Shown here piece by piece: positions 20,584 to 28,411 of a DNA stretch of 51,583 nt. The notes beneath the pieces are model-generated. The model had not been told where the DNA came from. It ran no database searches and worked only from the letters and a program-made list of their open reading frames with translations. Position 1 is the first letter of the stretch, and every line of letters begins with the position of its first letter. This DNA is from a bacterium (lineage in GTDB: Bacteria; Vulcanimicrobiota; Xenobia; Xenobiales; Xenobiaceae), in NCBI GenBank assembly GCA_030535355.1, contig JAUNIO010000014.1, positions 1-51,583 of the forward strand. The letters run 5' to 3'. A program made the translations under genes and the position numbers.

Positions 20584-20782
20584 AATTACTTACCTCCATG
20601 TTAGGTCGAATCTTGTTTATATAGGGACGACTTGTTCTTAATCTTCACTCTATGATTCGACACCCTGCAAATATATTAAACTGCAGGCAAAAAACAGAAG
20701 TTAAACTTCCCTTCCTACGTGAGGAGTCCTTCTGAATTTTCGATTATTATTAGTTCAGAAAGAATTATTTTATGTGTTTTTT

Positions 20783-21883
20783 CTAGCATCCGAACATGAA
20801 CGATAGCATCGCTAATAAGAAGAAATTAACTAGCGAAAATACACCTAAGAATCTCCAGGTGTGCGAATTTGCTGAAGCTGCGTACAGTTTTAGGCTAATC
20901 AGGCTGGCCAAGCTCGCAATGGGTGTGCCTAACCCTCCAATATCGACTCCAAGAAGCAGGGCCTGGGCATCTTGGGTAAAGCCGGATAGAAGCAGAGCGG
21001 CTGGCACATTGCTTATTACTTGGCTGGCCAGCAAGCCTATTAGATAAACCCGCCCTTCCAATAATTGGCACAGGGCATTATTTATGGTTTCAATGTGCGC
21101 TAAATTACCGGCGAAGACGAAGAAACAGACAAAGGTCAGCAGCAGCATAAAATCAGCTTTGGCCAGCATACAGCGGTCATGCAGTGCCAGAACTATTAAA
21201 ACAATGCCTGTCATGCAATACCAGCTCAGCACACGAAATATAACTAGGAGGCAGACTGCGAAAAGCAGTGAGTATAAAAGCAGCTCGCGTTTTTGCAGGA
21301 CGGATGGAGCTTTTTGTTCTGAGCGGATAGGATGCTTGGGCACAATTAAGCACAAAATGAGCAAACTGGCCAGCGAGACTAGCCAGACGGGAAGCGTAGT
21401 CGCGAAAAATTGGGCATTGCTTATAGTGTAGTAGGAATGCAGATAAAGGTTTTGGGGATTGCCTACAGGGGTTAACATGCTGCCCAGATTAGCTGCTACG
21501 GTTTGCAATACGATAACTATAATTAGTTCCCGTTCACAGTGGGCCAAACCTAAAACAACTAAAGCAAAGGGCACAAAAGTCAGCAGAGCGACGTCGTTAG
21601 TGATAAACATCGAGCTGAAAAAGGATAGGGCGACGAGTATAAAACCTATGGTGCGGGAATTCTTAGCGTGCAGGCATAAACTGTGCGCCATCCAGCTGAA
21701 TAAGCCGGCTTGACAAAGGCCGGATACCACAACCATTAAACAATATAGCAGGGCTAAGGTGCGCAGATCAAAATAGGCGAGGTAGCCTGCCTGCGGAGGC
21801 ACAAAGCAGCAGCTCGCCAGAGCGGCGGTGAAAGCAGCACAGAGCACAGCTTCTCGTTTGATGAATTCTTTAATATTGTCCAT
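20783..21883 (-). CDS. Anion/arsenite-type permease (ion transporter superfamily)
   Basis: About ten hydrophobic segments span the 366 residues. The conserved regions MFITNDVALLTFVPFALV and ANLGSMLTPVGNPQNLYLH are the paired substrate-site motifs of the ArsB/CitMHS/SLC13-like superfamily. It probably exports or imports a small anion across the cytoplasmic membrane. The substrate cannot be read from the sequence, and no arsR or arsC lies nearby. It is transcribed divergently from the gene at 22078. No clear Shine-Dalgarno sequence precedes the ATG. Confidence 0.82.
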   Translation of the reverse strand: MDNIKEFIKREAVLCAAFTAALASCCFVPPQAGYLAYFDLRTLALLYCLMVVVSGLCQAGLFSWMAHSLCLHAKNSRTIGFILVALSFFSSMFITNDVALLTFVPFALVVLGLAHCERELIIVIVLQTVAANLGSMLTPVGNPQNLYLHSYYTISNAQFFATTLPVWLVSLASLLILCLIVPKHPIRSEQKAPSVLQKRELLLYSLLFAVCLLVIFRVLSWYCMTGIVLIVLALHDRCMLAKADFMLLLTFVCFFVFAGNLAHIETINNALCQLLEGRVYLIGLLASQVISNVPAALLLSGFTQDAQALLLGVDIGGLGTPIASLASLISLKLYAASANSHTWRFLGVFSLVNFFLLAMLSFMFGC

Positions 21884-22042
21884 AGCAGCATGAGCCTGCT
21901 TTCGCGCTTTTTAGGGAGGATTTGTTTAGACGGTTTATAGGCCGGGCTTTATAAAGTCTGCGAATGTTTGTTAACCTTATCAGAATTCCTGGGTAAATTA
22001 ATGTCTTTTACTAGTGGTAGGCAAAGCCCCATCAGTTCTTCG

Positions 22043-22071
22043 TTAACTAAAAGACGCTGATCTGTTATAAT
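22043..22071 (+). promoter_or_regulatory. Promoter giving a probable leaderless mRNA
   Basis: TTAACT (22043-22048) and TATAAT (22066-22071) are 17 bases apart. Only six bases separate the -10 box from ATG 22078, so the transcript should begin at or next to the start codon. No Shine-Dalgarno sequence exists. Confidence 0.6.
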
Positions 22072-22077
22072 CGTCAC

Positions 22078-23808
22078 ATGTCCGGCGATGCTCAGTCTAT
22101 TTTAACAAAACATAGTTTAACTGCGGCTCTTTTAGCGGGAGTGCTGTCATTATGCCTTTATTTATATACCGCGGCACCAGAACTCCCGCCTGGACATGAC
22201 AGTGCCGAGCTAATCGCGGCAGCTGCGTCGGGGGGCATTGCGCATCCGCCCGGCTATCCCTTATACACGATGATCGGCCATGCTGCCGTGCAGCTCAGCC
22301 CTTGGGACCCTATTTTTACCCTTAATGTTTTTTCCGCTTGCTGCGGAGCTTTGGCGATTGCTCTAGCAGCTTGGGCATTTTCTAAACTCAGCGGCTCTGC
22401 TTTAGCAGGCGGGCTGGCGGCGTTGCTGCTGGCTGTGGCGGCTACTCCCTGGCGGCTTAGCGTTGGTGCCGAGGTCTTCGCGCTGCATTTGGCTTTTGTT
22501 GCCGCGCTTTTGGCTTTGACAGCTCAGTGGAGGCTTAGCTCAGATCGGGTTAGGCAGTATGTGGCTGATGCTGGAGCCTTGTTCTTTGGCCTAGCCTGCG
22601 CTCATCATCAGACAATAGTCCTGTTGCTGCCTCCTCTAGCAGTTTTTTTCTGGCTAGAGCGCCGGCGCAGCCCTGCCGCTGATTTTGGATTTACTTGGCG
22701 GTCATTGCTATTTTTTTTCTTGGGACTGACACCTTATTTGTATCTGCCTTGGAAAGCAGCTCAGCATCCCCTGCTCAATTGGGGAGATCCGTCGTCGTGG
22801 GAGCGTTTTTTATGGGTAGTTCTGCGTCAGGGGTATGGCGGGGCGCAGCTCAGCGCGGTGTCTCACAGCCAGAGTGCCTACCTGTACCATTTAGGTCATT
22901 GGGGCAAATCTCTGGCCTGGTGGCAGTTCCCTGCCATAGCGTTCTTTTTAGGTTTGTATGGCACGGTCAAATCTTGGCAAAGCAATCGTTCGGTCTGTGT
23001 TCTGCTGCTCTCCCTGTGTCTGATTTGCGGGCCTGTTTGGTGTTTTGTCTCTGCGCAGCCGGAAGGCCCCGGCTTTGCCGATATGCTTGAACGCTTTTAC
23101 GCGGTTTCGTATTTGGGCTTTGCGGGCCTGATCGCTCTGGGGATTGCGGCCTTCCAGACTCGGGGACGGGGATATGCCAGGCTGGGAATTGCTTTGGCTG
23201 TTTCCGCTTTATTTCTGGGGACGGCTCTAAATTGGCAGCGGGCGTCTGCCAGAGGGCTGTACGTTATTTCCGATGCGGTTCGGGCAATGACAGACAGCGT
23301 TCCGCCCGGTGCTTTGGCTATAACTTGCAACGATTTGACTTCGGGTGCATTTATGTACGCTGCTGCAGTCGAAGGAAAAGATATGCTCAGCATTCCCGCA
23401 GGCCTAGTTTATTCGGACTGGTTTAGGGCGCAGCTGACACCTGATCAGGCAGAGGCGATAGCTAAAGGCGGTTTAGAAGGGCTGCTGCGCAGTGAGCGTT
23501 CTCAGGGGAGAATAGTAATTTGCGAGGCTCCTTTGCCGGGTGTGCGCGGTTTCTTTGTGCCTTACGGCTTGATGTATAAATATTTGGCTCCAGGGGAGCC
23601 TATACCCAACCGTATGCAGGCGAGCATTGAATCGCTGCTGTATCTGGAGAAAATGCCGCGGCGCGATGCCGGGCGCGATTACAGCTGTCAGCCTTTCTGG
23701 ACGGAGTTTTATGTACAGCGCTGGCGCGAGGCATATCGGGTGCTGATTGAGGGGCTGCCGCCTAATTCAAAAATGCGGACAATCGCTGAAGAAAAAGCGC
23801 AGGAATAA
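22078..23808 (+). CDS. DUF2723 polytopic membrane protein (glycosyltransferase-like)
   Basis: The N-terminal signature PPGHDSAELIAAAASGGIAHPPGYPLYTMIG is that of DUF2723 proteins, distantly related to PMT/GT-C glycosyltransferases that use lipid-linked sugars. The acidic residue in HDSAE and the HPPGYPLY loop are in place. About ten membrane segments cover residues 15-385, and a soluble C-terminal domain follows. The likely role is sugar transfer on the outer face of the cytoplasmic membrane. It is a single gene, divergent from the permease and convergent with the operon ending at 23816. Confidence 0.8.
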   Translation: MSGDAQSILTKHSLTAALLAGVLSLCLYLYTAAPELPPGHDSAELIAAAASGGIAHPPGYPLYTMIGHAAVQLSPWDPIFTLNVFSACCGALAIALAAWAFSKLSGSALAGGLAALLLAVAATPWRLSVGAEVFALHLAFVAALLALTAQWRLSSDRVRQYVADAGALFFGLACAHHQTIVLLLPPLAVFFWLERRRSPAADFGFTWRSLLFFFLGLTPYLYLPWKAAQHPLLNWGDPSSWERFLWVVLRQGYGGAQLSAVSHSQSAYLYHLGHWGKSLAWWQFPAIAFFLGLYGTVKSWQSNRSVCVLLLSLCLICGPVWCFVSAQPEGPGFADMLERFYAVSYLGFAGLIALGIAAFQTRGRGYARLGIALAVSALFLGTALNWQRASARGLYVISDAVRAMTDSVPPGALAITCNDLTSGAFMYAAAVEGKDMLSIPAGLVYSDWFRAQLTPDQAEAIAKGGLEGLLRSERSQGRIVICEAPLPGVRGFFVPYGLMYKYLAPGEPIPNRMQASIESLLYLEKMPRRDAGRDYSCQPFWTEFYVQRWREAYRVLIEGLPPNSKMRTIAEEKAQE

Positions 23809-23815
23809 AGAGTTT

Positions 23816-24595
23816 TCAGCGTTCTTTAATCAATTGGCGCGCCAAGACTAAATTGTCATAATCATCTACGTTAAAGGCTACTTCTGCAAAAGGCGATTCT
23901 ATGCCGCAAGTTTTAGCTTTCAGGCATCTGCTCAGAGCCTCTTCTGCCTGCCCAATAGTTAGTGTTCCGCACAGTAGGCGGAAAATAGTGCTGAACCCTA
24001 GGGCTTTAGCGATACCCCAAACATTCTTGCGCAATGTTGTGAGCATCGATACCTGCTCTCTGACAATATCAACTACATCACTGCGCATGGCGTTGAGGCC
24101 TGTCCCGCAGTATTTTTGGCCGCTGACTTTGCCCCACGTGTGACGCAGAGTGGGATATTTAGCGAGCGAGTTTTGCTTAGAAAGATAACCGTACCAAACG
24201 GAACAGTCGTCGCGCTTTGAGCACCTGTCAATAAAGTCATCTACAGCATCAGCTGTCAGGAAAGGCAGATCACCGGCTACGATTAAGATGGGGTCGGTCC
24301 CGCTTTTGCAGGCGTCAAGTCCGGTAAACAGGGAATCGGAAAGATGAGTCCCCGCAGGCACTGAAGCGTCGGCACCTGCCCATTCACCTGAAAGCTCTTG
24401 AGGATGCTGGGGCGTCACTAACGTTATCTTCCCCACCCGTTTGGCTTTCCGCAGAGAATCTAAAGTCAGAGCTGACATGGAATGGCCGCCGATGTCGATA
24501 TAGCCTTTCCCTTTATTATTCTGTTCGCTGGCTGGCATGTCTTTGATGTGCCCGCCCATAAGCAAAATGGCTGACAGCTGCTGAGGAAAACTCAT
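23816..24595 (-). CDS. Nucleotidyltransferase-fold protein (MobA/IspD-like)
   Basis: The protein has the GT-A-like nucleotidyltransferase layout: an N-terminal LLMGG loop, a lysine-containing KGKGYIDIGGHSM, then ILIVAGDLPFLTADAVDDFI, where the Asp would bind metal. The C-terminal half also resembles NTP_transf_3 proteins (GTGLNAMRSDVV, FNVDDYDNLVLA). The P-loop-like AGG-x-S-x-RMG sequence of MobA and IspD is not conserved, so substrate and activity are open. Its start overlaps the ispE stop by four bases (ATGA), which indicates translational coupling and possibly a link to isoprenoid precursor synthesis. Confidence 0.7.
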   Translation of the reverse strand: MSFPQQLSAILLMGGHIKDMPASEQNNKGKGYIDIGGHSMSALTLDSLRKAKRVGKITLVTPQHPQELSGEWAGADASVPAGTHLSDSLFTGLDACKSGTDPILIVAGDLPFLTADAVDDFIDRCSKRDDCSVWYGYLSKQNSLAKYPTLRHTWGKVSGQKYCGTGLNAMRSDVVDIVREQVSMLTTLRKNVWGIAKALGFSTIFRLLCGTLTIGQAEEALSRCLKAKTCGIESPFAEVAFNVDDYDNLVLARQLIKER

Positions 24596-25515
24596 TGGGG
24601 CCTGCTCCTATAGTCGCTGAATCCGGTTAATGCAACTTGTCCCCACTGGCTAAGCTTTTGCTGCATATTATCTATTTGGGCAGCAGCTGTGCGCGGGGAA
24701 ATAAGTCCGAACATCGTTGAGCCACTGCCGCAGAGCATAGCCTGTAGGCAGCCAGCCTGTAGCATGGCCTGGCGTATTTCGGCAAGCTCAGGATATAATT
24801 CAAAAGCAGCAGGCTGCAAATCGTTGCTCAGCAAGGCTAACAGCTCGCTGTTCTGAGAACGGGAGAGCTGAGCCAGTTCCGTGAGCTGCTGGGCTTTTCC
24901 CGCTGCTTCACTGCGCTTGGCAGGGGCCATTTTGTCCCAATGGGCATAGACTTGGGGAGTGCTTAAGCCACGGGAAGGAATGAGCAGAATAACCTTGTGA
25001 TCCGGCAAAATTGCCGGCAAAGAGGATAGTTTCTCTCCTCTGCCGCTGCCCAGCGCGGTTCCGCCCATTATGCCAAAGGATACATCAGCCCCTAGCTCAG
25101 CGGCTATCGATAGCAGCTCTTTTTCGCTGAGATGCAGATCGTAAAGCGAATTAAGCCCTTTCAGAGCAGCCGCTGCGTCAGCGCTGCCCCCTCCCAGACC
25201 TCCTCCTGCCGGTATGTTTTTTATTAAATGAATATGGCAGGGCAATTCTCTCTGGCAGTAAGCTTCGAGAGCCAGTTTAGCTTTTATAACTAAATTATTG
25301 TGATCAGCCTCAATCTTAAGGCCGGTACTGACGTTATTTACTAGCTCTAAAGACGTAGAGGAAGCGCTTGTGAAGGTGAGTTCATCGTGTAAGCTTAAGG
25401 CCTGAAAGACTGTAGAAAGCAAATGGTAGCCTGCTGAGTCAATGCCTAAAATCTCTAAGACCAGATTGACTTTGGCAGGAGCTGTTATAGTTATGGATTT
25501 AGGGGAGCTAGTCAT
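24592..25515 (-). CDS. ispE: 4-(cytidine 5'-diphospho)-2-C-methyl-D-erythritol kinase
   Basis: IspE phosphorylates CDP-methylerythritol in the MEP pathway to isoprenoids. It is a GHMP kinase: the N-terminal PAKVNLVLEILG with GYHLLSTVFQALSL and the ATP loop PAGGGLGGGSADAAAAL are diagnostic, and the C-terminal CGSGSTMFGL closes the fold. The length of 307 residues is normal. It starts 14 bases after the transglutaminase-like gene and overlaps the next gene, so it is in the middle of a three-gene operon. Confidence 0.95.
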   Translation of the reverse strand: MTSSPKSITITAPAKVNLVLEILGIDSAGYHLLSTVFQALSLHDELTFTSASSTSLELVNNVSTGLKIEADHNNLVIKAKLALEAYCQRELPCHIHLIKNIPAGGGLGGGSADAAAALKGLNSLYDLHLSEKELLSIAAELGADVSFGIMGGTALGSGRGEKLSSLPAILPDHKVILLIPSRGLSTPQVYAHWDKMAPAKRSEAAGKAQQLTELAQLSRSQNSELLALLSNDLQPAAFELYPELAEIRQAMLQAGCLQAMLCGSGSTMFGLISPRTAAAQIDNMQQKLSQWGQVALTGFSDYRSRPQ

Positions 25516-25529
25516 ATTATTTATCGAAC

Positions 25530-27620
25530 TTAGGGCAAATCACCAGGAAGATCGATGCCGCCGTCGGCAGGGGCTTGTTTGTCTGCTTTCGGTTTAGGCT
25601 GAGACTGTTTTTCTTTTTTTTCTGCTTTTTTATCTTCTGCCTTTTTCTCTGTCTTGGGCATGGTGTACTTCAGCAGGGTTTTAAAGCAGTCGGACTGAGC
25701 TTGTACTAACGGCATTAGCTCAGGCATTTCTTTAACTTCAAACCAGCTTTTATTAACTTCTAAACGGCTATATAGCCATAGTTCGTTATTTTTGCTGCGG
25801 GAAAAAGTACGGAACGAACCGCAGGTAGTATCTACCTGGCTATCTTTGGGCCAGGAAGTAATCTTAGCTTCAGAAGGCAGCTCAACGTGAACGCGAATTT
25901 CGTCGATGAACGGATGCTCTAAGTCTATGGGCTTGCTGCGCTTTTTTTGATTGGTCAAAAGTGAAATGAGACGATCGCCGCCAAAGACGGTAACAGGCAT
26001 AGAAAACTCATTGTCTGGCGTGCCGCTGGTTAAACCGGCTGAGATGACCGTGGAATTGAGCGAGAAAGGCGCATCCTGAGCTGTGTTTTCCGGGAAATAA
26101 TAGGAATAAGGAACTGTGGGAATAGCAAATTCCTTATTAATCTCCTGAGATAAATAAGTTAACACGTTTTCCCGCTCGTTGGAAGGCATGTCTGCAGTTC
26201 TCAGCATTAAAGAGCGCCAAGTTTTAGCAGTTTCGCCTTTCATCGTTAAATTTAAGGCGATGTCGGCATTGCGCTCTTCGACTAAGATGTCCAAACGGAT
26301 GTCCCGCACGTAATCGCTGGCTAAAGAGGAAGAAAGCCGGACTACTCCGCCTTTTTGTTCGCCGCTGGCCAAATATACGACGTCTTTATTCTGATATGCC
26401 GCCGGCGTGGTTTCCTGCAGCACGGCACCATCTGCTGGATTAATCCACCAGTCTTTGCCGTCGTCGCCGTTAATGCGCAGCATAATATTGTCTGCTTTTT
26501 CAAAGGCAGGGGTGCGATCCGCTAAATGACCTTCGCTGCTGAATTTAGTGGCCAGTACCGGATAAGAATCTATGCCGTAGCTTTTGAAAATGGCGCAGAG
26601 CAGCATAGCCGCGTCATTAACGCTGATCGTTGTGCAGTTAAATAGCTCGTCCGGGGTATTTAAGCTATATGAAATCGGAATAGAGGGCTCTATTGTGTAC
26701 TTGGCGGAAAACCAGTCGAGAATGTCTTCTAGACGCTGATGCTTAGGCTTGGCGTTGGAAGAAATAGAGGTTATTTTCAAACCGAATGTATCGGTGTGAG
26801 CTGCTGCCTTATCCCACTCTTTGCCGTACCAAGAAGCTAATTCTTCCCAAGATGAACAGTTGGAAACTTCTACGGTTTTAAGGTAATTTATTACAGCTGG
26901 CATCGAAGCTTCGGGAGTTAGCACTTCATTATTGCCGTTGCGCCACAAATATGTGTCAACTCCATTCTTGCTGCTTTTTTCAGGGCCTTCAATATCTTTG
27001 GAACTGATAAAAGAGCTGAATTTTGTGCCTGTGGGCACGTTCAGAGTAAAAGTAGAATTGAGAATGGGATCGAGGTTCTGCATAAAAGAACCCTGCCACC
27101 AATATTTGCATGCACCGCTGTTTCGGGTGGTGGCCAGCTCGTATTCAACTATGCCAGAAGTTACGCAATGCGGGAATTCTATGGACAGAAGCTTGCGGGA
27201 TTCATAAGGAGCGCTGTCGATAATAGGAACTATTGTAATAGATTTTTCGGGGACTTTTATGACTTTTCCCTCGGGTGTAATGGTCTGGGCGTTAACTACT
27301 TCTATCTTTTCAAAACGGGAGTCGAACAGGCGCACTACGTTGCTGTATGTGCTGACGCCGTCGTTGTTGAGCATTTTTATGGCATCGTGCTCGAAAAACT
27401 TGGTAGTTCCATCTGGAGTAACGCTATAGGTTAAGTCATCTATTAAATATAAAGCATTTGCTATGGGATATTTATCTAAGCCCGGGGCATCGGCGAAACG
27501 TTTGTCGATCTCAGCGACAGGCTCTTCAGCTAAGACAGGCATTAAGCTGACAAAACCGGCATAAGTTACCAGAGCTATGGCTAAAACAGATTTGCGGGAA
27601 TGTAAAGAACCAAAAAACAT
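25530..27620 (-). CDS. Secreted DUF3857/transglutaminase-like protein, catalytic triad lost
   Basis: I start at ATG 27620 because AGGAG lies seven bases upstream. From there a signal peptide (VLAIALVTYAGFVSLMPVLA) is evident, so the protein is exported. Residues about 30-230 match DUF3857 and 290-400 the transglutaminase core (NDAAMLLCAIFKSYGIDSYPVLA). The family's catalytic Cys, in GDCxD, is Val here (ISVND). The His region (FNHV) reads ADNIML, and the Asp region (LDPT) reads INPA, so all three catalytic residues appear replaced. The C-terminal 60 residues are Lys/Pro-rich and disordered. It is the first gene of the operon with ispE. I infer a binding or structural role. Confidence 0.75.
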   Translation of the reverse strand: MFFGSLHSRKSVLAIALVTYAGFVSLMPVLAEEPVAEIDKRFADAPGLDKYPIANALYLIDDLTYSVTPDGTTKFFEHDAIKMLNNDGVSTYSNVVRLFDSRFEKIEVVNAQTITPEGKVIKVPEKSITIVPIIDSAPYESRKLLSIEFPHCVTSGIVEYELATTRNSGACKYWWQGSFMQNLDPILNSTFTLNVPTGTKFSSFISSKDIEGPEKSSKNGVDTYLWRNGNNEVLTPEASMPAVINYLKTVEVSNCSSWEELASWYGKEWDKAAAHTDTFGLKITSISSNAKPKHQRLEDILDWFSAKYTIEPSIPISYSLNTPDELFNCTTISVNDAAMLLCAIFKSYGIDSYPVLATKFSSEGHLADRTPAFEKADNIMLRINGDDGKDWWINPADGAVLQETTPAAYQNKDVVYLASGEQKGGVVRLSSSLASDYVRDIRLDILVEERNADIALNLTMKGETAKTWRSLMLRTADMPSNERENVLTYLSQEINKEFAIPTVPYSYYFPENTAQDAPFSLNSTVISAGLTSGTPDNEFSMPVTVFGGDRLISLLTNQKKRSKPIDLEHPFIDEIRVHVELPSEAKITSWPKDSQVDTTCGSFRTFSRSKNNELWLYSRLEVNKSWFEVKEMPELMPLVQAQSDCFKTLLKYTMPKTEKKAEDKKAEKKEKQSQPKPKADKQAPADGGIDLPGDLP

Positions 27621-27728
27621 ATACGGACTCCTAATAGAAGTGGGGAGACCGTTGTGTCGCCCCATTTTGGGCGTGAAATCTCAAGCTTAACCTGATTGAA
27701 ATAACCGCGAATATACGCTATGGAATTA

Positions 27729-27785
27729 ATCAGTGCCAGCAAGTACGACTTACTGACACTGATCGACTATGACACTGATTGACTA
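27729..27785. repeat. Imperfect hairpin and 16-base tandem repeat
   Basis: ATCAGTG...CACTGAT (27729-27763) forms a long stem with three paired blocks separated by single C-A mismatches. It runs into a 16-base tandem repeat (27754-27769 and 27770-27785) with one mismatch, TGACACTGATYGACTA. It lies upstream of the secreted protein gene and may be a regulator-binding array. Confidence 0.5.
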
Positions 27786-27933
27786 ATATTCTCATGCTGC
27801 GATTTTTTCTAAGCTGACCTTCTCAGCATTCTGCACTTCGAAATAATATAATAATAACATGCTGAATAAGAGATGCCTGAGAAAGAACAACATCAGTGAA
27901 ATCGAAGCTTATCTGCCGAAAATAGTATATAGC

Positions 27934-28155
27934 CTATTTCTTGCTTTTGCCCTCAGAGGAATTACCGGTCGTTGCTGACACGATATCGTCTTGGGTAGCG
28001 CCCTGTTTATTGGCCATTACCGTCATGAGGATAGAAACTTTTTCTATTCCTTCTTCAATACCGGCCATTCTGTTAACCATTAAATAGCAAGCAGCTAAAA
28101 AAGCAGCGGCAAAAAAACATGCCAGCACTGTTAAACCAATTCCTATACCACTCAC
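27934..28155 (-). CDS. Small single-span membrane protein
   Basis: This 73-residue protein has one hydrophobic segment (LTVLACFFAAAFLAACYLMV, residues about 8-27) and a short polar, probably cytoplasmic, tail that ends in Lys. The start is GTG 28155, with GGAGG about ten bases upstream. No family is recognised. It lies in the same direction as the kinase-like gene upstream, but about 250 bases of repeats separate the two. Confidence 0.6.
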   Translation of the reverse strand: MSGIGIGLTVLACFFAAAFLAACYLMVNRMAGIEEGIEKVSILMTVMANKQGATQDDIVSATTGNSSEGKSKK

Positions 28156-28264
28156 TTATAAAAGTCCTCCATTGTATAAGCATAACAAACTTCAGTTGCT
28201 CAAATTCTACCTATAACTGAAAAATCCCCTTTTTGTCCCAATTCCATTAAGTTAAGATTAATGC

Positions 28265-28355
28265 GATTTAGTTAGCAATTAGCTAATATGCGAACTATCT
28301 GACTCCCCTAAAGAATGCAATGTCATTTAGTTAGTGTTTCGCGAACAAGTTATCG
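28265..28355 (+). repeat. Composite hairpin repeat, two left-end fragments (copy 2)
   Basis: The first fragment has the left hairpin GTTAGC-AATTA-GCTAAT and continues GCGAACTATCTGACTCCCCTAA. At 28317 a second left end begins (CAATGTCATTTAGTTAG). The joint CTAAAGAATG|CAATGTCATT has a counterpart at 44429-44431. Confidence 0.75.
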
Positions 28356-28375
28356 TTTGTGCCGTCTTCCGTCGT

Positions 28376-28410
28376 CCTGGTGCTGCGGCAGTTCTGCTAA
28401 GCGTAGCGTC
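28376..28410 (+). repeat. 35-base dispersed repeat (copy 2)
   Basis: It matches 14531-14565 at 30 of 35 bases. It ends next to the stop codon of the kinase-like gene. Confidence 0.7.
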
Positions 28411-28411
28411 T

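Noticed and set aside
23816-24595. IspD identity for the gene overlapping ispE
   Set aside because: The nucleotide-binding start of IspD (AAGxGxRMG) is not present and later motifs fit MobA-like proteins better, so I gave no symbol.
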